Origin: Parvibaculum sp.
Lineage (GTDB): Bacteria; Pseudomonadota; Alphaproteobacteria; Parvibaculales; Parvibaculaceae
Direction: 5' to 3'
Assembly (NCBI GenBank): GCA_002694985.1
Contig: NZNS01000009.1
Coordinates: 284,571 to 348,570 of the forward strand
Length of the DNA stretch: 64,000 nt
This document shows, one piece after another, positions 1 through 8,943 of the stretch (the first letter of the stretch is position 1; every line of letters starts with the position of its first letter). The notes beneath the pieces were generated by a model. It ran no database searches. It was not told the DNA's origin and saw only the letters and a list, made by a program, of their open reading frames with translations. The position numbers were made by a program, and so were the translations under genes.

Positions 1-1651
1 TTTCGATCAGCCGGGCGCACAGCTCAGCGATGGCGTCGGCTTCGGCGTCGCGCTGCTGTTCGGCGCTGGCCTTGCCGTTTTCATCGGCCACGGCGATGTC
101 GAGGGCCGCCACGCAAAGGCCGCTCCGATCGTCATGGAACGGGTCGAGAGCGGTGAAGCCCGGCTGGCCATCGGCCGAGAGCACGGCCTCGAAGCGCTCG
201 TTGACGAAGGTGAGGATCGAGGCGCAGGAGCGGAAGTTCGTGGAGATCGACAGGAGGCTGTCGGGGTCCTGGGCGCGGAAGGCGTCGCGCGCCTGCACAT
301 AGGCGCCGACATCGGCGCCCCGGAAGCGATAGATCGCCTGCTTGGGGTCGCCGACCAGGAAGAGCGCGCCTGGCCGGATTTGGAACCGGGTCCAGTCGGC
401 ATCGCCATCGACCGGCTCGCCGCACAACCGCCAGAAGATTTCGGTTTGCAGGGGATCGGTGTCCTGGAACTCGTCGACGAGGACATGGGCGAAACGCTGT
501 CCCAGAGCACGGCGCACGGCATCGTGGTCGCGCAGCAAATCGCGCGCGGCGAAAATCAGATCGTCGAAATCGAGCTGGGCGCTGGCGCGCTTGTGCTCGC
601 GATAGCGTTGCAGGATCGGGCGCGCTTCGTCGATCAGCGCCGCCAGGGCATGGCCGGCGGCGGCCTGCGCCAGTTCGACCCAGGCGTCGCAGCAGGCTGT
701 ATAGTGGGTCTCGGCGGCGTCGTTCAGTCGGTCGCCATCGGCCTTGGAGAGACCAGCCCGCTTGGCCGCGGCGGCCCATTTGCCCTTCTTGCGATAGGAG
801 GCGAAAGCGCCGGCCTTGGTGCAAAGGTCCGGGTGAGGCCGCGAGGTCAGGAGGCGGACGAGGCCCGCAGGCGTTGCGGGATCGGGACTGTTCGCCACGG
901 CGGTCGCCATTTCGGCCAGCCGCTCGACGATCATCACCGTTTCCGGCTCGGCCGCCACCACACCATCCATGAAGCCCGCGAAATCCGCGGCGGCCTGCCG
1001 GAACGCCGTCAGGTGGCCGTCAAGCGGGGAGACGGGCGGGGCCGCGAGCGTGGGACGGCGGCGCAAATTCTCGGCGATCTTATGGATGAGCGCCACGGTC
1101 TCGCCGGGGCTGTGTAGCACCATCTCGGCCAGGATGCCGCCGTGGCCGCCGGACAGGCGTTCGCGCAGCCAGCCATCGACAATCTCAAGGAAGGTGAGGT
1201 CAGCCTGGTTGCGATCCATGACGCCGGCGCCGGGATCGATGTCGGCCTCCGCCGGATAGGGTTTAATGAGGCGCTGGCAGAAGCCGTGGATGGTCGAGCA
1301 GGTGATTTCGTCGATCGCAGCGCTCGCGGTGGCGAGATTGTCCCGGTGGGCCTGGGTCAGCCCATCGGACAGCGCCACGCGCAGTTCGGTCGCGATCCTG
1401 CCGGCCGAGAGATCGGCGACGAACTCGCGGACACGCGACAGCAGCTCACTCGCGGCGAGTTCGGTGAAGGTCACGGCGGCGATGGAACGCGGCGCGACGC
1501 CTTCGGCCAGCAGGGCGGCGATGCGGCCGGCCATGACGGCGGTCTTGCCTGAGCCCGCGCCGGCTTCGACCAGGATCGAGCGATCATGGAGGCTGATCGC
1601 ATCCCGGCGCGCGCCGTCGTCCTTCAGCACCTTGGACACGCTGCTCATCAT
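1..1651 (-). CDS. AddA-like UvrD/REP superfamily I helicase, N-terminal part
   Basis: About 550 residues are visible; the C-terminal part lies beyond the window start. Seen: near residue 25 the P-loop VEAGAGSGKTAVM, then a region with VTFTELAASELL (motif Ia type), and further on LDFDDLIFAARDLL, VLVDEFQDTDPLQ (Walker B) and LFLVGDPKQAIYRFRGAD. These are the standard motifs of UvrD/AddA/RecB helicases. The start ATG overlaps the stop of the AddB-like gene, so the two are translationally coupled like addB-addA pairs. Inference: it forms a helicase-nuclease with the AddB-like partner. As it is divergent from a WYL-controlled defence operon, it may be a defence accessory rather than the housekeeping AddAB. 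The C-terminal nuclease domain cannot be checked here. Confidence 0.85.
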   Translation of the reverse strand, partial: MMSSVSKVLKDDGARRDAISLHDRSILVEAGAGSGKTAVMAGRIAALLAEGVAPRSIAAVTFTELAASELLSRVREFVADLSAGRIATELRVALSDGLTQAHRDNLATASAAIDEITCSTIHGFCQRLIKPYPAEADIDPGAGVMDRNQADLTFLEIVDGWLRERLSGGHGGILAEMVLHSPGETVALIHKIAENLRRRPTLAAPPVSPLDGHLTAFRQAAADFAGFMDGVVAAEPETVMIVERLAEMATAVANSPDPATPAGLVRLLTSRPHPDLCTKAGAFASYRKKGKWAAAAKRAGLSKADGDRLNDAAETHYTACCDAWVELAQAAAGHALAALIDEARPILQRYREHKRASAQLDFDDLIFAARDLLRDHDAVRRALGQRFAHVLVDEFQDTDPLQTEIFWRLCGEPVDGDADWTRFQIRPGALFLVGDPKQAIYRFRGADVGAYVQARDAFRAQDPDSLLSISTNFRSCASILTFVNERFEAVLSADGQPGFTALDPFHDDRSGLCVAALDIAVADENGKASAEQQRDAEADAIAELCARLIE

Positions 1652-4302
1652 TCCGCCTCCCAGATCTGAGCGAGTTCGCCAAGCCGCTCTGTCGCGGCCG
1701 GCATCTTGCGTTTGCAATAGGTGGCGCTGGCGTTGGCCGGCAGGGCGAAGGCGAGGTCGTCGTAATCGCCACCGGTATCCGGGCCAGGCAGAGCTGCGCC
1801 GCTGGCGAAACTCGCCCTTGCCGCGCGCAGATAGCCTGTGATCTCTGCCAGCACGGCCTCGGGATCGTCGAGCTGAAGATCGACGGGCTCGCGCGGGTAG
1901 AGCAGCGAGGCGCTGATGGCGACATCGTCGCCGAGGAGTGCCTTTACCGCGAAAGCATAGAGGCAGCGCTGAAGCTCTCGTCCGCCATTGAGGCGGATGT
2001 CGCCGCGCGGCGGCCGTCCGGTCTTGTAGTCGCGCACCAGCGCGCGCTTGCCATCACCCGAGATGTCGAGCCGGTCGATATAGCCGGCGATGTTGAAGCC
2101 CGTGTCGGGGATCGTGACCGGCGTGGTCGTATCCCAAGGCGTTTCCGCGTGTGATTTCGGTTCCGAGCCGCCGAAGGGCACCTCACCGTAGGAGCGTGCG
2201 CCCGGCAGGACATCATCGCCATAGGACAGGGCGCGGCCCGCCATCACGCGAGCGTCGTCGAGGGTGCGCCCCCAGATGACGGCCGGCGGAACCGGGCGCT
2301 CGCTCTCCCAATCGGCGGCGACGGCCTGAGCCGCCTGCGCCACCGCCGCGTCAATGGTTCCCGCGTCGGCGGAGGCAAGGCCTCCTCCGGTTTCGAGGGC
2401 GCGCAAGGCGCGATCGAGAACCATGTGGACGAGATCGCCGATCCCGAGCGCATCGAGCACGAGCGGTTCGGCGCTGCTCTGCGGTTCGCGCCATCCGAAG
2501 GCATAGACCCAAACGAAGCTGAGTGGATTGCGCAGCAGGCGGCGCAGCGAGCTGGCCGATTGGGTCCGGCCGAGGATGGCGAGAACGAGCGGATGATCCG
2601 CCCGCACGAGCCCGTCATGGGGGGTGATCTCCGTCTGCCGCCAGTCGCGCCAGCAGCTCTGCGCACCGACCGCTTGCGGATCGGCGGCGAACTCCTGGGG
2701 CCGGGCCATGAGGCGGTCGGTTTCGCTGAAGGCGTGCGCTGGCGTCGCATTGCGGCGCAGATAGGTTTCGTCGCCACGTCCGGCGAGCAGGGGGCTGCGA
2801 CCCAGCAGACGCCCGTCGCTGTCGCGCCGGGCGCGAGAGAGAACGACGGTATCGGCCGTCGTGGCGAGGATCGTCTCGAAATCGCGGCGGTCGGCGAGAT
2901 TGACCGGCAGCGGATCGAGCACCGGGGTCGGGATGATATGCTCCGGGATCAGGCGGTCCTCGGCGATTCCGCGCGGCCAGCGCGAGGAATTGAGGCCGAG
3001 GAGCCGCACGAAGCGGCGGGGCGACGCGGCGAGCGCGCTGGCGGGCATCCAGGCGACGCAGACGCACGCTTCCAGCCCGTCGTCCTGCTTCAGGAGTTCC
3101 AGCGTCGCGTCGATCGAGGCGGCGGGTCCGGCGAGCAGAGCCTTGCGCCAGATCGCGAGCGCGCGGCCCTTGAGGAAGGCTTCTCCGATCTCACCGGCGG
3201 CGTCCGGTCCTTTGGCCAGAGTCTCAACCGCAGTAAACAGCGCCGGAGCATGGTCGGCGCCATCGGGCCAGTCCTCCGGCGTCAATCGGGTGAGCAGGCG
3301 ATTCCATGCCCCCGGCGTCGAGAGCGGCGCATCGGTCGGCAGGACCCGCAGCCAGCCTTCGGGCAGGGTCTCGAACGGCCCGCTGTCCCGGCAGAGCGCC
3401 GCGAGGCGCCGCAGCCGGGATTGCGACAGACCGCGCACCACGATGTCGGCCAGAGCCGCGGCCGACTGGCCCTCGCGGGTGGTGACGGTGCGGACGCCGT
3501 GGACGAAGTGCAGGTCGATGTTGGCGTCGGCGCGCAGGGCCAGGAAATGATCGTCATAGTCGGCGGGCGATGCGGTCGCGATGGCGATCTCCGAGGGCGA
3601 GACGCCAGTTGCGAGCAGACTACGCGCCCAGCGCATCGCCTCAATGGCCTCGTGATAGGCGGTCGCCGCGCTGACGGCGCTGATCCCAGGCGTTTGCGCC
3701 GGTTCGCGCGTGATCCTGACGCCCGTGCCGTCCAGCCATGCCGGAACGCTCCTCGGGCCGGCCGTCCACTGCACCGGGATATGGGCGGTGAGGGCCTGGA
3801 GCAGCGGCCGCCAGCAGGGCGAGAGTTCGGTAAGGCCGACGATCTCCATCGGGCCGAGGACCGCCGGCGCATGAGCAATGCGGGCGGTCGCGGCTGCAAC
3901 GATGTCGAGAGGCCGCATCATGCCGGGCGGAAGCTGGTCGAGGACGGCTGCTTCGAGCCGCGCAATAGCGTCGAGACGCGAATGATCCGCCGCGCGTGCG
4001 GCAATATCGATGCCCCCGCGCCAGGCTTTGTGGAGCGTGTCGGCTGCCGCGTCGATCATGCCGGGAAGAGCCTTTATGGTCTCCAGTTCACCCATCGGCG
4101 TGGTGGGCAGGGCCGCCTGGATGGCCGCGCGCAGGCTCTCGTCGTCGACGGGACGGGCGAAGCCACCCGCCAGCCGGACAGCGGCCTGCTCGAAGGACAT
4201 GATCTGGAGACCGTGGCGACCGTCACGGCCCGCCGCCAGACGGCTCTCCCGCATGGCGAGGCGACCGTTAACGACCAGGGTGGATCGATGCGCATTGGTC
4301 AT
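1648..4302 (-). CDS. AddB-like inactive helicase / PD-(D/E)XK nuclease
   Basis: 884 residues from the chosen ATG at 4302, which has GGAG ten bases upstream; a longer reading frame to 4503 crosses the promoter and is unlikely. Near the C-terminus it has the PD-(D/E)XK nuclease signature: YIDRLDIS, then VRDYKTGRPPRGD, then LQRCLYAFAVKALL, matching the D...(D/E)xK...QxxxY layout of RecB-family nucleases. The N-terminal and middle parts resemble the P-loop-less helicase fold of AddB but no Walker A is visible. The stop overlaps the start of the AddA-like gene. Known of the family: AddAB resects DNA ends. Inference: transcription from the divergent promoter at 4474-4503 puts this pair under the same operator as the defence operon. 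Confidence 0.8.
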   Translation of the reverse strand: MTNAHRSTLVVNGRLAMRESRLAAGRDGRHGLQIMSFEQAAVRLAGGFARPVDDESLRAAIQAALPTTPMGELETIKALPGMIDAAADTLHKAWRGGIDIAARAADHSRLDAIARLEAAVLDQLPPGMMRPLDIVAAATARIAHAPAVLGPMEIVGLTELSPCWRPLLQALTAHIPVQWTAGPRSVPAWLDGTGVRITREPAQTPGISAVSAATAYHEAIEAMRWARSLLATGVSPSEIAIATASPADYDDHFLALRADANIDLHFVHGVRTVTTREGQSAAALADIVVRGLSQSRLRRLAALCRDSGPFETLPEGWLRVLPTDAPLSTPGAWNRLLTRLTPEDWPDGADHAPALFTAVETLAKGPDAAGEIGEAFLKGRALAIWRKALLAGPAASIDATLELLKQDDGLEACVCVAWMPASALAASPRRFVRLLGLNSSRWPRGIAEDRLIPEHIIPTPVLDPLPVNLADRRDFETILATTADTVVLSRARRDSDGRLLGRSPLLAGRGDETYLRRNATPAHAFSETDRLMARPQEFAADPQAVGAQSCWRDWRQTEITPHDGLVRADHPLVLAILGRTQSASSLRRLLRNPLSFVWVYAFGWREPQSSAEPLVLDALGIGDLVHMVLDRALRALETGGGLASADAGTIDAAVAQAAQAVAADWESERPVPPAVIWGRTLDDARVMAGRALSYGDDVLPGARSYGEVPFGGSEPKSHAETPWDTTTPVTIPDTGFNIAGYIDRLDISGDGKRALVRDYKTGRPPRGDIRLNGGRELQRCLYAFAVKALLGDDVAISASLLYPREPVDLQLDDPEAVLAEITGYLRAARASFASGAALPGPDTGGDYDDLAFALPANASATYCKRKMPAATERLGELAQIWEAE

Positions 4303-4452
4303 GGCCGATCTCCATCTCGAGGCGCGTTCTCGGTCGGCCGTTGGGGCAATGCCGATGCAGCGCCGGTGTTCACCGCCGCGCCAAAGCTCAGACTGACCAC
4401 CACCCTCGGGTGTCCGGTGGCATATCGGCATCGCATTGCAACCACCCCGCCA

Positions 4453-4516
4453 TTGACTATCATCGCCATGATGCATATATGAACTATACGCACCGCTTGT
4501 CAAGGTGTGTATAGTT
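4453..4516. promoter_or_regulatory. Overlapping divergent promoters with WYL-type operator
   Basis: Rightward: TTGACT at 4453-4458, 17-base spacer, TATATG at 4476-4481. Leftward: TTGACA (complement of 4498-4503), 18-base spacer, TATATG (complement of 4474-4479). Both use the palindrome CATATATG at 4474-4481 as -10. Arms AACTATACGCACC (4482-4494) and GGTGTGTATAGTT (4504-4516) form an inverted repeat matching at 12 of 13 positions around a 9-base centre. It lies at the rightward start point and across the leftward -35. This is the arrangement expected for autorepression by the adjacent WYL regulator (BrxR/CapW type). Binding is inferred. Confidence 0.8.
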
Positions 4517-4538
4517 TATAACCGCATGAGGGCTGCAA

Positions 4539-5402
4539 GTGCGCTGGGGCGTCGAGCAACGACTTGAGTTTATCGAGTTCCGCCTGTTCTGGGAGGGAGC
4601 GATCAACCGCGCCGATATTGTTGATTTTTTTGGCGTTTCTGTTCCGCAGGCGTCGAAGGATCTGACTCTCTACCAAGAGCGGGCGCCGGGCAATATGGTG
4701 TACGACACACGCGGCAAGCGCTATGTCGCGGCCGAGAAGTTTGTTCTACGCTTCCTGGATCCTGACCCTTATGTGTACCTTGCCCAGCTCCGCTCTGTCG
4801 CCGAAGGGACCGTCCCAGCCCATGATTCTCTGATAGCGGTGCTGCCAAACACCGATGTGGCGCTTACGCCCAAGCGGGACATTGATATCGAGGTTCTAAG
4901 GAATGTCCTCGACGCCACCCGCGAAGGCGCTTCGCTGGACATCTATTATCAGTCGATGAACCGGTCACGACCTGATCCGATATGGCGCAGGATCACGCCC
5001 CACGCCTTTGGCTATGACGGCTTCCGTTGGCACGCGCGGGCCTACTGCCATCTTGAGCACAAGTTCAAAGACTTTCTGCTGCCGCGCATCCTCGAAGTAG
5101 GGGGAAAGGATGAGCCCGGAGCGTCCGGGGATGAGGACTGGCTCTGGAACAATTTCTTTGACGTCGTTGTCGGTCCACATCCCGATTTGACGGAGAGCCA
5201 AAAGAAAGTTGTCGCCAAGGATTACGGGTTCGAGCATGGCAACGGCACCCTGTCCGTCCGCTATGCAATGCTGTTCTATGTGCTCAAACGACTAGGCCTG
5301 CTTGGCGATGCTGCAAAACAGAGGGCTCGTACACAGCACATTGTTACAGTGAACCGGAAGGAAACCGAGGCAGCGCTAGAGAAGGCGGAATATCAGCTAT
5401 GA
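4539..5402 (+). CDS. WYL-domain transcriptional regulator (BrxR/CapW-like)
   Basis: 287 residues. The GTG start at 4539 has GAGGG nine bases upstream; an in-frame stop at 4527 rules out a longer start, and the ATG at 4526 is in another frame and closes quickly. Residues 1-75 look like a winged helix-turn-helix (IEFRLFWEGAINRADIVDFF, then VPQASKDLTLY). Residues 110-190 are a WYL domain (LDIYYQSMNRS, RRITPHAFGYDGFRWHARAY). The C-terminal end (MLFYVLKRLGLL) fits a WCX region. Known: such proteins repress BREX, CBASS and similar defence operons and respond to nucleic-acid ligands. It is first in the rightward operon and faces the inverted repeat at 4482-4516, the likely autoregulatory site. Confidence 0.88.
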   Translation: MRWGVEQRLEFIEFRLFWEGAINRADIVDFFGVSVPQASKDLTLYQERAPGNMVYDTRGKRYVAAEKFVLRFLDPDPYVYLAQLRSVAEGTVPAHDSLIAVLPNTDVALTPKRDIDIEVLRNVLDATREGASLDIYYQSMNRSRPDPIWRRITPHAFGYDGFRWHARAYCHLEHKFKDFLLPRILEVGGKDEPGASGDEDWLWNNFFDVVVGPHPDLTESQKKVVAKDYGFEHGNGTLSVRYAMLFYVLKRLGLLGDAAKQRARTQHIVTVNRKETEAALEKAEYQL

Positions 5403-5427
5403 CCGCATTGGGGGGACATGTCGGCTA

Positions 5428-8400
5428 ATGGGGGCGAGACTCGAAGATATCAAGAACGGCGCGTCAGTCCGCGGCATTACGTCCGCGCAGCCGGTTCAGG
5501 TTGTGTCCGTCGACTGGATCGGCGACCAAGCCATTAGCGTCGTTTTCCGCGATCACAGTGGAACCGTTGCCGAATCCATTCTCTATCGGGACGACGAGCA
5601 TCGGCTCGAAGTCGAGAAATCGGGCCGCCCCTGGTCCTTCGATGCCGATGGTGCATTGCTGCGGCTAGTCACGGAAGCCAACCGGATCAAACTGGCGCAC
5701 TATTTCGATCCCTATCTTGCGATCCACACCAGCCTGGTCGATCCGCTGCCGCACCAGATCTCCGCTGTCTATGGCGAGATGCTCCCCCGCCAACCGCTGC
5801 GCTTCCTCCTCGCCGACGATCCCGGCGCGGGCAAGACGATCATGGCTGGCCTTCTCATCAAGGAACTCATCGCGCGCAGCGATCTCGAACGGTGCCTCGT
5901 CGTCGCACCTGGCAGCCTGGTCGAGCAGTGGCAGGACGAGCTCGGCCAGAAGTTCAATCTGGAATTCGACATCCTCACGCGCGACATGATCGAGACGTCG
6001 CGATCCGGCAATCCGTTCTCCGACCGCAACCGACTGATCGTGCGTCTCGACGTCCTGGCGCGCAATGAAGAGCTCCAGGACAAGCTCATGAGCGCGCAGG
6101 AATGGGACCTGATCATCTGCGACGAAGCGCACCGCATGTCGGCCACCTATTTCGGCGGTGAAGTCAAATACACCAAGCGCTACCAGATCGGCCAGAAGCT
6201 CGGCCAGGCCTGTCGCCACCTGCTGCTGATGTCGGCGACACCGCACAACGGCAAGGAAGAGGACTTCCAGCTCTTCATGGCTCTGCTTGACGGTGACCGC
6301 TTCGAGGGCCGGTTCCGCGATGGTGTCCATTATGCCGATACAGAAGACATGATGCGGCGGCTGACCAAGGAGGAACTGCTCAAATTCGATGGCCGGCCGC
6401 TGTTTCCCGAGCGTCGGGCCTACACTGTCAAGTATGAGCTCTCCGAGGGTGAGGCCGCGCTCTATACGGCGGTCACTGAGTACGTGCGGACCGAGATGAA
6501 CCGCGTGCAGCGCTTTGCTGAGGGCGACGGCAAGAAGCGGAACAATGTTGGCTTCGCCTTGCAGATCCTCCAGCGCCGCCTGGCGTCTTCGCCTGCCGCA
6601 ATCTACCAATCGCTGAAGCGCCGCCGCGAGCGTCTGGAAAGCGAGCTCGGCGAGGCGCGCCTTGCTACGAAGGGTCGCCAGGCAGGCTTCGACGAGCGGG
6701 CGGTCAATGCCGACATCCTGCGCAACATCGAGGAATATGGGCAGGAGGAAATCGACGAGCTCGAGGACCTGATCTCCACCGGTGCGACGACCGCCGAGAC
6801 TGTGGAGCAGCTCGCTCTTGAGGTCGAGACGCTGAAAAGCCTCGAAGCCATGGCGCTTGGCGTGCTGCGCTCCGGCGTGGACACGAAATGGAGCCAGCTC
6901 AACCGCATCCTCGACGATGATTTGATGATCGACTCGGCCAAGAACCGCCGAAAGCTGATCATCTTCACCGAACCGAAGGACACCCTGAACTACCTGCTCG
7001 AAAAGGTGCGCGCGCGTCTTGGCAACCCCGAAGCGGTCGATGTGATCCACGGCGGCGTATCACGCGAGGAACGCCGCAAGGTGGTCGAACGCTTCATGCA
7101 GGACAAGGACCTGCTTGTGCTGATCGCGAACGATGCCGCCGGCGAGGGCGTCAACCTTCAGCGCGGGCATCTGATGGTCAATTACGACCTGCCCTGGAAT
7201 CCCAACAAGATTGAACAACGCTTCGGCCGCGTCCATCGCATCGGCCAGACGGAGGTTTGCCACCTCTGGAACCTGGTCGCAGCTGACACGCGCGAGGGCG
7301 AAGTCTATGCCCGCCTCCTCGAAAAGCTGGAGGCTGCGCGCGAGGCCCTGGGTGGGCGCGTCTATGACGTGCTCGGCGAACTTTTCGAGGGCACCGCGCT
7401 CAAGGACCTTCTGTTCCAGGCGATTCAGTATGGCGAGCAGGACGACGTGAAGGCTCGCCTTTTGCAGCAGGTCGATGGCGCGGTCGACCGGACTCACCTG
7501 CTTGAGCTGCTCCGGCGGCGGGCTCTGACCAACGACACCATGCCCGAAGCCAAAGTCGAGGAGCTGCGGCTCGAGATGGAACGGGCCGAAGCACTGCGCC
7601 TTCAGCCGCATCATATCCAGAGTTTCTTCGTCGAGGCATTCCAGCATCTCGGCGGCCGACTCAAGCGCCGCGAAGAAGGGCGCTGGGAAGTCACTCACGT
7701 GCCGGTGCGCATCCGCGAACGCGATCGGCAGATCGGCACCGGTGCGCCGATCCAAAAGCAGTACGAGCGGATCTGCTTCGAAAAGAGCCTGATCAACCAG
7801 CAGCCGGTTGCGGCCTTCATCTGTCCTGGGCACCCATTGCTGGAAGCAGTGATCAGCCTGATCCGGGAACAGTATGAGCAGATCATGCGACAGGGCGCGA
7901 TCCTGGTCGATGACACTGACCCGGGCGATAGCCTCTCGGCGATCTTCCTTCTAGAACACGCGGTGCAGGATGGACGGATGACGAGCGGCGGCAAACCGCA
8001 TGTGATCTCGCAACGCCTACAGTTCGCCGCGATCGACAAGGCGGGTGATGCGGTCAACGCTGGTATCGCGCCGCATCTCAACCTTCGCCCCGCAACTACC
8101 GAAGAGATCGACGCCGTCGGCAATCTACTGGATGAGGATTGGCTGACGAGTGAACTGGAGAAGACAGCCATCCGCTTCGCCACCGTGGAGCTGGCACAGG
8201 GGCATGTCGCGGAGATCAAGGCCCGCCGCCTTCCGGAGATCGACAAAGTCGAACAGGAAGTTCGAGCCCGGCTCAAGAAGGAAATCAATTACTGGGACTC
8301 TCGGGCCTTCGAACTGAAGGAGGAGGAGAAGGCCGGCAAAAAGGCACGACTGAGCTGGCAAAATGCGCAGCGACGCGCCGAAGAACTGGCCGAGCGCCAG

Positions 8401-8931
8401 AAGCGCCGAATGGACCAATTGGAGCAGGAGCGGTTCATCACTTCGCAGCCACCCCGTGTGCGTGGCGGGATGGTGGTGATTCCGCGAGGTCTTCTCGTCG
8501 CTCGTCAATCACCAGCCGTACCCGACCGTTTCGCCGAAGATCCGGCGGCGCGGCGCGCGATCGAACTCGCCGCGATGGAAGCAGTCATGGCCGCAGAACG
8601 CGCGCTCGGGCATGTTCCTGTCGACGTCTCCGCGCAAAAGATCGGCTACGACATCGCGTCGCACGATCCGAAATCGGGGCACCTGCGCTTCATCGAGGTC
8701 AAAGGACGGATCGACGGCGCGGACACCGTGATGCTCACGCGGCAGGAGATCATCACTTCGCTGCACGAGCCGGAGAAGTTCATCCTGGCGATCGTCTCCG
8801 TCAATGGCGGCTTCGCTCATGTGCCGCGCTATGTGCGCGGCCCGCTCGTTGAGCGGGAGCCGTCGTTTCTCGAAACCGCGATCCAGTTCGACCTCCGACG
8901 CCTGCTGGAGCGGGCGCGAGAGCCGGCATAA
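5428..8931 (+). CDS. SNF2-type DEAD/DEAH helicase with C-terminal DUF3883
   Basis: 1167 residues. Motifs in order: DDPGAGKTIMAGLLIKEL (Walker A, near residue 130), LIICDEAHRMSA (motif II, near 230), LLLMSATPHNGKEEDF (motif III, near 268), and QRFGRVHRIGQ (motif VI, near 597). After a long coiled-coil-rich part (910-1000, KARRLPEIDKVEQEVRARL) comes a DUF3883 domain (about 1070-1150, IEVKGRIDGADTVMLTRQE), a PD-(D/E)XK-like fold seen at the end of DrmD-type defence helicases. GGGGGGA lies upstream of the ATG. It follows the WYL gene by 25 bases. Inference: it is the translocating component of a methylase-linked anti-phage system. Its architecture is close to DISARM class 1 DrmD, but no DrmA, DrmB or DrmC is present. 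Confidence 0.85.
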   Translation: MGARLEDIKNGASVRGITSAQPVQVVSVDWIGDQAISVVFRDHSGTVAESILYRDDEHRLEVEKSGRPWSFDADGALLRLVTEANRIKLAHYFDPYLAIHTSLVDPLPHQISAVYGEMLPRQPLRFLLADDPGAGKTIMAGLLIKELIARSDLERCLVVAPGSLVEQWQDELGQKFNLEFDILTRDMIETSRSGNPFSDRNRLIVRLDVLARNEELQDKLMSAQEWDLIICDEAHRMSATYFGGEVKYTKRYQIGQKLGQACRHLLLMSATPHNGKEEDFQLFMALLDGDRFEGRFRDGVHYADTEDMMRRLTKEELLKFDGRPLFPERRAYTVKYELSEGEAALYTAVTEYVRTEMNRVQRFAEGDGKKRNNVGFALQILQRRLASSPAAIYQSLKRRRERLESELGEARLATKGRQAGFDERAVNADILRNIEEYGQEEIDELEDLISTGATTAETVEQLALEVETLKSLEAMALGVLRSGVDTKWSQLNRILDDDLMIDSAKNRRKLIIFTEPKDTLNYLLEKVRARLGNPEAVDVIHGGVSREERRKVVERFMQDKDLLVLIANDAAGEGVNLQRGHLMVNYDLPWNPNKIEQRFGRVHRIGQTEVCHLWNLVAADTREGEVYARLLEKLEAAREALGGRVYDVLGELFEGTALKDLLFQAIQYGEQDDVKARLLQQVDGAVDRTHLLELLRRRALTNDTMPEAKVEELRLEMERAEALRLQPHHIQSFFVEAFQHLGGRLKRREEGRWEVTHVPVRIRERDRQIGTGAPIQKQYERICFEKSLINQQPVAAFICPGHPLLEAVISLIREQYEQIMRQGAILVDDTDPGDSLSAIFLLEHAVQDGRMTSGGKPHVISQRLQFAAIDKAGDAVNAGIAPHLNLRPATTEEIDAVGNLLDEDWLTSELEKTAIRFATVELAQGHVAEIKARRLPEIDKVEQEVRARLKKEINYWDSRAFELKEEEKAGKKARLSWQNAQRRAEELAERQKRRMDQLEQERFITSQPPRVRGGMVVIPRGLLVARQSPAVPDRFAEDPAARRAIELAAMEAVMAAERALGHVPVDVSAQKIGYDIASHDPKSGHLRFIEVKGRIDGADTVMLTRQEIITSLHEPEKFILAIVSVNGGFAHVPRYVRGPLVEREPSFLETAIQFDLRRLLERAREPA

Positions 8932-8943
8932 TGGGGGAATCAC

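Noticed and set aside
2425..4482. Long rightward open frame of 685 codons opposite the AddB-like gene
   Set aside because: It mirrors the minus-strand coding frame in GC-rich DNA, has Arg/Gly/Asp-rich low-complexity content and no family motif.
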